The position numbers and the translations under genes are program-made. A stretch of 64,000 bases of DNA from the NCBI GenBank assembly GCA_025175895.1, contig CM045997.1, positions 103,092,479 to 103,156,478 on the forward strand. Direction: 5' to 3'. Positions 47,077 to 57,453 of the stretch are shown piece after piece (the stretch's first letter is position 1; each line of letters begins with the position of its first letter). The stretch comes from Wurfbainia villosa. Lineage: Eukaryota; Streptophyta; Magnoliopsida; Zingiberales; Zingiberaceae. A model generated the notes under the pieces. It searched no databases, had not been told where the DNA came from, and saw nothing but the letters and a program-made list of their open reading frames with translations.

Positions 47077-47898
47077 GCTTTTGGGGCATCATCAATGATA
47101 AAAAAAATTGAAATTCACATAGTATAAGTTATATATCTATGATGCTTGAACTATTAGTGATGTTGAATTATCCATCAAGACTCATCTATATTGTTTAAAT
47201 TTATTTTGGTGATCGATATAAATTTTTTTGTGAGATTAGACCGTCCATCTATAAGATTTAGTGTAAGATCTGAATATTTAAATTATTCATCAACACTAAT
47301 TACTTGCTAAGAATGAGACATAAGGAAGGCAACTCCTTAATTTGGTGATTTGAAATATTTTTCTACTAACTCAAGTTTTAGGATTATGGAAGTAAAGAAG
47401 AAGAACCATAAAGTTATTAGCATACCAAATGAACAAAGAAGGTAGTGAAGGAGGGGAAGCAGTCGAGCTCAAATTAAAGTAAAAGAGAATATATCTTCTA
47501 ATTTGATTTTCAATTCGAATTTTAAATCCATGCGTAGGAGTAATTTTTATATTCATATGCCTATGTGTAATTTTGATTTTAAATATCATGATAGAACTAG
47601 GATTATTTTTGGTGATAACTTTAGAAAAAAAATTCATAATAGAACTACTTTACTTAGGGATAAAAACATATAGAAAAATCTAGACAAACAACCCAAGAAG
47701 AATAGGTACATGCTTAGAAATAGAAAAGTTAGGAGGAGACGTGACAATTCTAGGATTAAAACACTAGTATTAAAGAACTAAGTTTTGGGAGAAAATATTG
47801 TAAATTTGGAGAAGACCCTACATAAATTCATAGATGGGTAAAGGAACCTAGATGTGATGCCAGAGGCAATAGCTAAATCACAATAGATTGGGTCTAGG

Positions 47899-48063
47899 CA
47901 GAGCTGGCTCTGGGGGAGGGCTATTGGGGCCCTCGTCCAGGTCTCAATTTTTTTTTAAAGTTTATATAGCCTAATTTTTTAAATTTTGTAGTGAAAATAA
48001 AGTCTAAATTTTCAATTTCGTCCAGGATCCTAAGATTAAATTTGAAAATCAAGACCGACTCTG
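47899..48063. mobile_element. hAT-type MITE with perfect 8-bp target duplication
   Basis: 165 bp. It begins CAGAGCTGGCTCTGG and ends CAAGACCGACTCTG, so the terminal inverted repeats share CAGAG. The 8-bp duplications ggtctagg are at 47891-47898 and 48064-48071. An 8-bp duplication and CAGAG-type ends are hallmarks of the hAT superfamily. Confidence 0.82.
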
Positions 48064-48165
48064 GGTCTAGGGTACCAATCATCACTAAGGGCCGAGGTTC
48101 TACCATATGTAAGGGTGGCATATGTTGAGGATTGCCAAGAAAATATTTGGACCTAAAAGGGTTGT

Positions 48166-48420
48166 TAGAGATGGTATCTCTTTAAAAAGATTGTAACTGT
48201 CAATCTAGCGGCCTCCACCGGTCTGTCACAGGGTCATTGTGACGGAGGTAAATCATGGAGGGTTCTATGGGCCTTGACGTAGTGACCAAGACACCTGAGG
48301 ATCATCTGAATCCAGAAAAAGGCTTTAAACCTCCTCCGGAATTGACTCATGCCACTTCTGCAAACACCGTCATGCCTTAGCCACCACACCATTCTCATGG
48401 GGACTAGAGATGGTATCTCT
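48166..48420 (-). mobile_element. SINE-1 copy 2 with perfect 16-bp target duplication
   Basis: The body 48182-48404 (223 bp, minus strand) lies between identical copies of tagagatggtatctct (48166-48181 and 48405-48420). Minus-strand reading shows the A-box-like GGTGGCTAAGGCA and B-box-like GAGTCAATTCC, then an end in AATCTTTTTAA. Confidence 0.82.
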
Positions 48421-48429
48421 AGTTGGAGC

Positions 48430-48658
48430 GTTAGGAGCCAATTTGAAAGGGCAAATTCAGATGGCTAGCGCAGCCGTGTTAAGACTTGAAAGGGCAAGAG
48501 GTCGATTCCTGAAGGTGACGACCAGACTACCGATGACTCTGTATTTCTACGCCAGCCACCTGAGACCTGATTTATCCCCCTCCACACATAGGGGCAGCGG
48601 TGGGGGGCCGCTAATGTGGCGGTTCCATATTTTTTTTTTGTTAGGAGCCAATATGAAA
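48430..48658 (+). mobile_element. SINE-2: poly(T)-ended SINE with 19-bp target duplication
   Basis: The body 48449-48639 (191 bp) is flanked by gttaggagccaatttgaaa (48430-48448) and gttaggagccaatatgaaa (48640-48658), one mismatch. A-box-like GATGGCTAGCGCAGCC and B-box-like GGTCGATTCCTG are present and the body ends in a run of about nine T. Unrelated in sequence to SINE-1; plant Au SINEs also end in T runs. Confidence 0.7.
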
Positions 48659-49018
48659 TTCATGATCTTTGGATCCCAAGGAATGAATGCATGGTTTATT
48701 AGAAATATTTTAGGAGTGTATTTGATTCAAGTTATCATATATAATCTTAATTATGTCATTATCAGATAATCACATAATCAAGGTTATGAGCGAATAAACC
48801 ATAACTTCACTTGCTAGATAATTCTGAAATCAAAGAAAACTTTACTCTTCCGAGGTAATGTGGATTTGAATTATATGCTCCATTTATTTACATGACAAAC
48901 ATGTTGCATTATTTAATAAGCACTTATTACTTGAACTAAATAAGATTAAATAATATAATTTTAAATAGATAGTGAAAGTTATCAATAATCACCTTAACCC
49001 AACTCACCCTAGGTGTGG

Positions 49019-49249
49019 ATATCCCTATGGGAATGACGTGGTGGCTAAGGTACGACAGTGTTTACAGATTTTGCGCGAGTTGATTCCGGAGGAGATCTAA
49101 AGTCTTTTCTTGAATTCAGATGATCCCTACGTGTATTGACCACCACGTCAAAGATCATAGGCTCCCCTCCGCTATGATTTATCTCTCTCATAATGGTCGT
49201 GGGATAGATCGATGATGACCGCTAGATTGACGATTTCAATCTTTTACAG
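49019..49249 (+). mobile_element. SINE-1 copy 3
   Basis: Full-length match to SINE-1 (GGTGGCTAAGGTACGAC ... GAGTTGATTCCGGAGG ... CAATCTTTTACAG). No target duplication could be found. Confidence 0.6.
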
Positions 49250-49527
49250 ACAAGTTTTGCAAACAGTTAATACGGTTGAGGATGAGCAAGGAGATGACCA
49301 AATTAACTAATGCAATGGGTGTATTTTAATTAGTTTGGGTTCGACAAATATAATTAATGAGAATCAAAACTGGAACGGAAAAACAAAGTTTATTTAAATC
49401 TTTTAAATAGTTTGGAGAATATGTTTAAATTGAAATTAGGATGATTTTTTTTGGATCAAATTACTTTTCCATGTAGATATTGGTTAGACAAATTTCTCCA
49501 CAAAATTTGAGAATTTTTAGATGTTTA

Positions 49528-49655
49528 TGAAATTTTTGATGAATTTCAAAATCTTACTAGTTGAATGTTTTAAGTGGCAAGTCAACTATATCAGTTATTA
49601 ATCGACACTTAAAACATTCAACTAGTAAGATTCTGAAATTCATCCGAAATTTCAG
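49528..49655. repeat. Long near-perfect hairpin
   Basis: Arms 49538-49576 and 49606-49644 (39 bp) pair with one mismatch around a 29-base loop. Weaker pairing extends each arm by about 10 bp. It could be a small fold-back MITE or a young microRNA-like precursor; no function can be assigned. Confidence 0.8.
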
Positions 49656-49770
49656 ATGTGGTCAAGCGTCAACTGATACTATGTTCATATGATATTTTAT
49701 TAGTCCCCTCGCACTTTGCTCATCTCGTGGCTAGCTATTGTTATGGTGGGCTCTATGTTTGGATGATATG

Positions 49771-49994
49771 TCTTCATGGGAATAACGTATTGATTGAGAC
49801 AGGATTACACTTGTGAAATGAATACGGATTGATTCTAGAGGAGGGTCTAAAACTCTTTCCTGAACTCAAATGACCCTCTTCTGTCTTGACCAATCGCGTC
49901 AAGGTCAAAGGCCCTCCGCGATTTACCTCTCTCATAATGATCGTGAGACAGATCGATAGAGGACGTTAAGTTGACGGTTATAATTTTTTGCCGA
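49771..49994 (+). mobile_element. SINE-1 copy 4 (diverged)
   Basis: Matches SINE-1 over its length (TCATGGGAATAACG ... GATTGATTCTAGAGGAGG ... CTCTCATAATGATCGTGAGACAG). Boundaries are approximate, with no duplication seen. Confidence 0.55.
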
Positions 49995-50552
49995 ATCTGA
50001 CTGGCCAAGGATGAAGTTGACTTAAATAGTGTTGAAAGACTAAATTAGCACATTCAACATTGAAAATGATCTAAAGGAACTTGATATTCATGTTAGAATC
50101 AATTAGGGGACTTTGAATGCATGTCGAGGATCATGGAACATGCATGCGACTAATAAATAGGATATTATTAGTGCATCTTTAAAAATATATGATAAAGGGA
50201 GAGAAAGGATAAGATTTAAGTTAGATTTCACCCAATAAAAATTTAAAAGAGGAAGTCTAGGTTCTATCTATATGATTTTCATTTTGGTGCATTAATTAGT
50301 CTTCTTAACTTAAATAAATTATCAAATATCAAAAAAAAAAAAAAAAAAGGAAAATTATTGGTGCAATTTTGTCACAAGTGGTCAAGTTGGACTTTTAAAT
50401 TTTGACGTTTGGATAAAAGATTTGAGTTAGATATCACATTGTTATTTTGATACGTGTGTATTGACCTGGACATACATGAAATTTGTAGAGTTTGTGATTT
50501 GACAAGGTTACATGTACGATGACAACATCATGATGCATTCTAAGTGAGACAC

Positions 50553-50776
50553 TTAGGTAGTATTTGATTTGTAGAAATTTTTTATTTTTTATTTTTATTT
50601 TCTGAGAAAATATGAGAAATGATCGTTTAGTTGATATTTTTCATCTTCGTTTGTCAGAAAATAAAAGAGTATTTTTTGGAAAATTAAAAAATGAAAAAAA
50701 AATATTTTCTATTTTTTGAAAAAGAAAAAATGAAAATGAAAAATATTTTTTTTTTTCCAAACCAAACGCCTCCTTA
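50553..50776. mobile_element. Tourist-like (PIF/Harbinger) MITE with TTA duplication
   Basis: A 218-bp body (50556-50773) has inverted ends: GGTAGTATTTGATTTG on the left and, inverted, GGAGGCGTTTGGTTTGG on the right. It is flanked by TTA at 50553-50555 and 50774-50776. The AT-rich interior is nearly all A/T homopolymer words. TTA duplications and GG..GTTTGGTTT ends are usual for Tourist-like MITEs. Confidence 0.7.
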
Positions 50777-50780
50777 GCAC

Positions 50781-50985
50781 CTCCACCAGTGCAGCGTGTT
50801 GGTAAATCACAGAGTCAAACTTACACATGAACAAATGTTGATTTCAGAGGCCGATTTAAAATCCTATCCCAGATTCAGATGGACGTTCTGTGCCTTACCA
50901 ATCGCATCCACATATGGTGCCCTCTCGTAATTGTGGGACGGAGTGAAGGAGCTATTTATAGATTGACGATTTTAATCTTTTGTAC
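50781..50985 (+). mobile_element. SINE-1 copy 5 (most diverged)
   Basis: Shares the SINE-1 order: GTTGGTAAATCACAG, a TTGATTTCAGAGG region, ATTCAGATGGACG, TAATTGTGGGACGG and TTAATCTTTTGTA. Ends are approximate. Confidence 0.45.
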
Positions 50986-51100
50986 AATAATTAAGTGAAG
51001 CACTTAGCAACTTAGAGGTTTGAAAAATTAGTGAAAGTTGCGTTAGATGACCGAGGGACCATAGGACTAAATCGCTAAGTTGGTGTTGGAGCAACTATAA

Positions 51101-51778
51101 AGCATAATTTGGTATAACGAAATTAGTAATTTAGTGGCTCAAAGTCCGTAGAGATTAGAGAAGAATAGAATGTAATATTCAATGGAAGGTAGGACGAGGA
51201 GCATTGAGGATACCCCCACAATAATTGATGGAAGCTCATTATATAGATAAAGTATAAAGGATGGCACGTGGAATGGGTTGAGGATTCAATGCATTCAAGA
51301 GATGAGTAACCTGATAGAAGATGATCATGGAGCAAAGGCAAACTACTAAAGTTAGACTCCAATGGTGAGATATGAGAGTTGAGCGACCTGTGCATATGAG
51401 GAAAGGGTAAAATTCAATTTAAGTTTGAGAATTGGTCATTAGAATGATTTGAGTCAGATTCTAGTTCACTAGAGTCCAATCGATTAGATAATGAGTCGAC
51501 AAGTAGTTGAGACAAAGTGATTAGCTAACAATAAGAAAAGAAGGAACTATTATGGAAAAAATGACTGATAATCTTATTCTTTTGATTAGTAATATGAATT
51601 GTCGATAAAAAAATTTCACCGAGACATGGCCGATAATCTATGATCTATATTTTTTTAAAAAATTACTGGCCAACTAAATGAATGGTAAATTTTTCTAAAA
51701 AATAACGATAAATTATATATTTGATCGATAATTTTTTAAAATAAATGCCCAACATATATATTTTTAAAATATCATCAG
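51101..51778. other. Degenerate sequence up to element F
   Basis: Probably the tail of fossil X plus unique AT-rich DNA. No gene seen. Confidence 0.4.
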
Positions 51779-52855
51779 TGTTAGATCGAGAAGCGTCGCT
51801 AGAGGGGGGGGGGGTGAATAGCGATCGTAAATCTTTCGTTCGAATTCGTTCGTTGAGATACAAGTAAACGAGTAAGCACAGCGAAAAATAAAATGACACG
51901 TTTATTTTACTTGGTTCACAACCCAGCAGTTGTTACTCCAAGGCCCTATCGGTCCTAGACCGCGTACGGAGGGCAAAGCACTATAACGTCTCCTCATCGT
52001 TGGAGGTAGGAGACAACGATCACAAAATCCGGAAGTACGAGGATGAGGCAACAAGCCTACCTCACCTCGTTATGAATAAAAACAACGAATACAATATTAA
52101 AATATATTACTAGATGCTGCTGCCGACGAAGAAGATCTGAGCTTGTTGTCGCGTCGGCGTTATGACGGTGTTGGAGCGTTGGCGTTGTAGGAGCACTTGA
52201 TGAATAAACTTGATGTAATTTGGAGATGTAATCCTCCCCTCCTTTTATAGATTTTGGCCTCTGAATATGTCTCCCTTTTTTTTTGGAACAGATCACGAAG
52301 TTGTCCAAATTTTATCGCGAAGTAGCCGCGTCAAACGTTATCCGTTTTGACCTAGCGCAAAGGCTGATTCGTCGCCATCACGATCGATGACTCCCATCGA
52401 TCCGTGATGAGCATAAGTCACCGCTTCATGTCCAGCTGACCGCCGACCACTTCCCTGCCGTGAGAGGTTAGCTCGGAAAATGATAAATACGACGGTTTCT
52501 AACCGTCCAATCTCGACCTAGACCTTCCACAAGAAGTCTTAGTCGGATCGCTGCCTACGGTCGTCCCCATATAGAGGACACGACCTTACCATCTATCACT
52601 CACACGAGCTTACCTCGATTCTTACTGTGTCGCTTTCGCTTCCGGCCTTCCACTCGATTCCTTCGGCTCCCTCCGAAGTCACTCGAGTGTCGCCCGACCA
52701 CCGCGGCTTCCTCTGGGTGTCGCTAGCCTTCAGCTCTAGCTTTAGTACTTTTCTGCACACTCGATTTAGCTCGTGAGATAACGATGTAAACTTAACTTTG
52801 TGTCTTTGCCATAATCAAAATACATGTTCGATTATCTAGTGCCCCTGCACCAACA
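51779..52855 (-). repeat. Element F 3' LTR
   Basis: 1077 bp. It contains a run of nine or more G at 51806-51815 and a Pro/Ser-poor, pyrimidine-rich 3' half. Around 52375-52450 it differs abruptly from the other LTR, which has CAGTCGACTG at about 56503. Confidence 0.92.
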
Positions 52856-53865
52856 ATCTCCCCCTTTTTGATCTATGGCAAACCAACACAAAGTTAAGGG
52901 AAATTAAAGCATAAAACAAGTATAGTAAATGATGAATGTCATTTTCAAAAACTCCCCCTTAACCAAAACTCCCCCTTAACCCTAGGTGAGTTTTGAATTA
53001 AATAAATTTTATGGTACTCCCTCTTAACTTTCACTCTTCTCCCCCTTTTGCCATAAATCAAAACAAATGTTGGGGTTTGTTATGTAAAAATGAAGTTTGT
53101 TATATAAAATAGGGGTTTAAAGACAATATGGTATATGCATGCATCAAGATAAATCAACTATGAGTCTAAACATGCGTCTAGCAATAGTTAGATAGATTGG
53201 TTCGAGGTGTGTCCCTCTGCACCAATAATCTAAAGGTTTATAATATAACCCTTAGGGTTAGTTTGCTTTCCCCCTTAGTCAAATATATGAAGTATAAGAG
53301 GTGTAGGGGGCGCTAAACTTTGGCCTAAAGAGTCATTAAGTACAATAGTTGAGAAAATAAGTAGTATTTTGAAGATTATTTTAAGTATATTTCAATTATC
53401 CTTAACATCTCACCCATTCTATGTGTCTCAGAATTTGTTCACCTTATATGTTTTGTGAGATGATTTTAAATTGATTAAAGATAGTCAACCTTGGGTTAAA
53501 TTCGGATTTAACCTTTAGATCGTTAAGTAACTTTTCGAGAAACTGGCTTCCAGGTTATGGCGAGGCACAGGGGCCTTCTTTGATCGGAACAACGACCACT
53601 TCCTTAGACAAAGCCAAATTCAAGAAAATATCACTTAAGTCACTTAGGGTTACTTCCTGGTCTAACTAGTTTAGGATACGACGAGGTAGCTTCAGCTAGT
53701 TCCACTCGGTCAAGTACACCAAGCTAGATACGCCTTATCTAGCTCGAATACACGAGACTTTGTTTCCCTAACGTACTATCATCTCGCCGCGTCCTGATAC
53801 TATGTTGTCAAGAGTTGACTAACTATTTTTCCTATCTAGCCATTCTAAAAATTAAAGAAAAATAT
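52856..53865 (-). other. Element F non-coding 3' segment
   Basis: No frame resembling pol. It shares blocks with element G, for example TCTTTGATCGGAACAACGAC at 53577-53596 and again near 61272, and GATACTATGTTGTCAAGA at 53797 and near 61494. These conserved non-coding blocks may hold signals needed for replication. Confidence 0.7.
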
Positions 53866-55416
53866 TCAATGATTTTGCCAAGTAATCGGGTATACTATTT
53901 TAGTGTTATCTCCTCCTGGACCATTGAACCAATATGATCTATTCAAATAATGAACTTGATCCTGAGGAATCCAATACTTATTAGTCCTTATATGTGTGTT
54001 CAATAAAACCTTTGGGACCCATGCTTGGACTCTTTGATGACTACGATTTACGATAGACATATAAGACCTATTCGTAGTCTTTGACTTAAATCCGAGTCCG
54101 GCTTTGTTGTACACGACTCTTTGGGTTCCAAGTAGTCGATTAAAGTTCTTAGATCCCAACGTGAACCTTTCCAACCTACCCTCAACCTTTTGAACTTGGT
54201 CTTTCAAAAGAGAATTCTCCTCCTCAAGTTTTTCAATTTGAGTTGAGTTTCCCTCTTGAACTTGACTAGTTGAAGAGGTTAGAGTAGCCTCTTGCTTGAG
54301 GGTTTCAACTTCCTCAAGTAATGACTCAACCCTAGACTCGGACTTAGTCAATTTCCTAGTGGGCATTTTAATTGTATTGTAAAGTGTACTAATTAAGGAA
54401 CGACTAACCTTAATTTTCTCTTTTGATCCGGGTTTGAGTTGCTTCTCGAAATAGTCCTCGAGTTCGGAGTCGGTGTTGTAATTGGATTCGAATTCGGACT
54501 CGGACTCGGACTCTTCGGGTCTTGCCATGCATGCTATGCCGATGCCTTCTTCATTGTCCCATGTTGCACGAAAAGCCTTCTTTTGATTTGATTTGAATTG
54601 TACCCTCTCTTGGTTCTTTAGTAGTCTCCTTTCCCTCCGAACGATCTTTCGCACTACATTCACTATTGCTTCCACCTTTTCGGATTCGGACTCTGATTCG
54701 TCTTCGGATTCAAGTCCATGTTCTTGCTTGGTGGGTGTCTTGCTTCCTTGTCCTGCAAGTAGAGCAATACCTCTCTCGGCCCGAACCATGTTAGTTTGCT
54801 CATGAAGTTCAAACTCGGAAAATAATTCGTCTAACCTAAGCTTTGAAAGGTCCTTAGAGACCTTGTAGACATCGACCATGGATGCCCACAAGGTAGTCCT
54901 AGGGAAAGCATTTAAAGCATACCTTATAAGGTCTCGGTTCTCTATGGCTTGCCCGATCGAGTGAAGACCATTGACGATGTCTTGGATCCGCGCATGTAAT
55001 TGGGTGGCGGTCTCGCGATCCTGCATCTTTAGATTGTACAGTTTATTTAAAAGTAAATCTCTTTTACATACCTTAGCATCGGGCGTCCCTTCGTGTAGAT
55101 CAATCAATTTGTTCCAGAGGTCTTTGGCGCTAATGAATGGACCGATGCGGTTGAGCTCCTCCTTGGACAAGCCACATTGTAATATTTGAGTTGCTCTTGC
55201 ATCAGCTTCGATTTGCCTCTTGGTTGAATTTGTCTACTTGTTGAAATCCAAGGGCTCTCCTTGATCATTGATGGGTAGAGCAAAGCCGGTTTGGATTATT
55301 ATCCAAGTCTCGACTTGTGTTTTCAAGAATCACTCCATCCGACCTTTCCAATAATGGAAATCATCTCCGTTAAAGAACGGAGGTCGGGTGGTGCTATACC
55401 CCTCAATGTGAGCCAT
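53866..55416 (-). pseudogene. Element F gag without zinc knuckle (two in-frame stops)
   Basis: The probable start is the ATG at 55416 (MAHIEGYSTTRPPFFNGDDFHYWKGRME), followed by two in-frame stops before 55170. From there 434 codons are open. A UBN2-type domain covers KDLWNKLIDLHEG to SMVDVYKVSKDLSKL; then an acidic SESESE linker, a basic stretch, a second acidic stretch, a coiled coil (ESRVESLLEEVETLKQEA, then KLEEENSLLKDQVQKVEGRLERF) and the tail QAWVPKVLL...NKYWIPQDQ. The CCHC knuckle expected between the linker and the coiled coil is absent, though related element B has it there. Length is otherwise similar to B. Confidence 0.85.
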
Positions 55417-55910
55417 TAAGTATCTTTCAAAACACGAATAAAAATCAAAGGGAATTCCAAGACTTGGTCTTGGATTAGTAATGCGGGAAATAAATAGGAA
55501 ATAAACAGAATTAAATGAGAAAAATAAGAAACTAACAAAAACTAACAACTTACGACCTTCGATGTCCCCGAAAGGGTACTAGACGTTGGATTTTGGGGCT
55601 GGAAATGGCTTGTTACGAGGGTAAACCCTCATAAGAAATGTAGATCTCTCAGAGGGATTCGATTTGGTAGGTAGATCGTTATGTGAGTCCACTTGTGCGA
55701 AAAGTTATGGCCCTTTTATCGTCGGCTACTCCAAGAGAGAAAATTTGCAAGCACACAACCAAAAGAAACATACCAAGACTTCGTCTTGGATTAGTAGTGC
55801 AGGAGGAAAAAGATCTAAAAAAAATATGAATAAAAAAAAATGAACAGTAAACCAAAACGTGCTAGATCGGTGGCTTCACCAAATCTTAGCGCCCCCGCTC
55901 TGATACAAAT

Positions 55911-56989
55911 TGTTGGATCGAGAAGCGTCGCTAGAGGGGGGTGAATAGCGATTGTAAATCTTTCGTTCGAATTCGTTCGTTGAGACACAAGTAAACGAGT
56001 AAGCACAGCGGAAAATAAAGTGACACGTTTATTTTACTTGGTTCACAACCCAACGGTTGCTACTTCAAGGCCCTATCGGTCCTAGACCGCATACGGAGGG
56101 CAAAACACTATAACGTCTCCTCCTCGTTGGAGGTAGGAGACAACGATCACAAAATCCGGAAGTACGAGGATGAGACAACAAGCCTACCTCACCTTGTTAC
56201 GAATAAAAACAACGAATACAATATTAAAATATATTACTAGATGCTGCTGCCGACGAAGAAGATCTGAGCTTGTTGTCACATCGGCGTTATGACGGTGTTG
56301 GAGCGTTGGCGTTGTAGGAGCACTTGATGAATAAACTTGATGTAATTTAGAGATGGAATCCTCCCCTTCTTTTATAGATTTTGGCCTCTGAATATGTCTC
56401 CCTTTTTTTTTGGAACAGATCACGAAGTTGTCCAAATTTTATCGCGAAGTGGCCGCGTCAAACATTATCCATTTTGACCTAGCACAAAGGCTGATTCGTC
56501 GCCATCAGTCGACTGATGACTCCCATCACCGATCGTGATGAACATCGATCGCTTCCATGTCCAACAATCATCACACCTGACCACTTCCCTGCAGTGAGAG
56601 GTTAGCTCGGAAAATGATAAATACGACGATTTCTAACCGTCCGATCTCGACCTAGACCTTCCACAAGAAGTCTTAGTCGGATCGCCGCCTACAGTCGTCC
56701 CCGAACAGAGGACACGACCTTACCATCTCTCACTCACACGAGCTTACCTCGATTCTTACTGTGTCGCTTTCGCTTCCGACCTTCCACTCGATTCCTTCGG
56801 CTCTCTCCGAAGTCACTCGAGTGTCGCCTGACCACCGCGGCTTCCTCCGGGTGTCGCTAGCCTTCAGCTCTAGCTTTAGTACTTTTCTGCACACTCGATT
56901 TAGCTCGTGAGATAACGATGTAAACATAACTTTGTGTCTTTGCCATAATCAAAATACAAGTTCGATTATCTAGTGCCCCTGCACCAACA
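55911..56989 (-). repeat. Element F 5' LTR
   Basis: 1079 bp, with an intact CAGTCGACTG at about 56506-56515. The primer site lies two bases away. Confidence 0.92.
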
Positions 56990-57453
56990 ATCAGTATATA
57001 TATATTTTTAAATTAACACCCAAATGGTTGTTTTTTTTTAAAAATTTATCAGTCTATTTTTTTTAAAAAAAAGACTTAAATCATATTTATCAATCATTTC
57101 TACAAAAGAATAATCGATAAACTTTAAAACCCTAGTTCAACAACTAATAAAAAAAATGAATTTTAAATATAATAATAAATTATTAAAAAATGACAAAAGA
57201 AACATCGTGTCATACAAAAAATAAAAGTCAAATAATGAACAAAGAGGCATTGAAAGATCTAAGTAGAGTATTAAAAAATATTTAGACCATCTCCTCTTTT
57301 GTGAGTGGAAGTCAACTCAGATTGTTGTAGTAATCCATTAGGCTGGTATTGCATGAGGAGTTACTGTAATATTTTTTGTGTTTTGACTTCTCATTAGGCC
57401 TACGCCTCTTGCATTATGTTTTATTTCCTGCTTCAATTGAAATACCTTCGTCT
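56990..57453. other. AT-rich spacer between F and H
   Basis: Poly-A/T-rich unique sequence, including the duplicate atcag of element F at its left edge. No gene seen. Confidence 0.5.

Larger units (their letters stand above)
47480..51100 (+). mobile_element. Fossil copy of an element A relative (X), riddled with small insertions
   Basis: Gag words matching element A remain at 47570-47890 (KKNRYMLRNRKVRRRRDNSR, then VLGENIVNLEKTLHKF) and after the MITE at 48072-48165. A decayed 3' LTR starts near 50356 (TTGGTGCAAT after an A-rich tract, as in TGTTAGTGCAATCG of A) and shares TAAGTGAGACACTTA with the A LTR (50541-50555). Many stops; old. Right limit uncertain. Confidence 0.6.
51779..56989 (-). 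mobile_element. Element F: complete gag-only copia-type LTR retrotransposon
   Basis: LTRs 51779-52855 (1077 bp) and 55911-56989 (1079 bp) start TGTTRGATCGAGAAGC and end GCACCAACA. Duplications atcag flank it (51774-51778 and 56990-56994). The primer site (TTGTATCAGAGCGGGG on minus, 55891-55908) has one mismatch in the tRNA-Met core. The purine tract is the complement of ATCTCCCCCTTTTTGA at 52856-52871. The 3055-bp interior codes only for gag; no pol words are visible in any frame. Confidence 0.93.
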
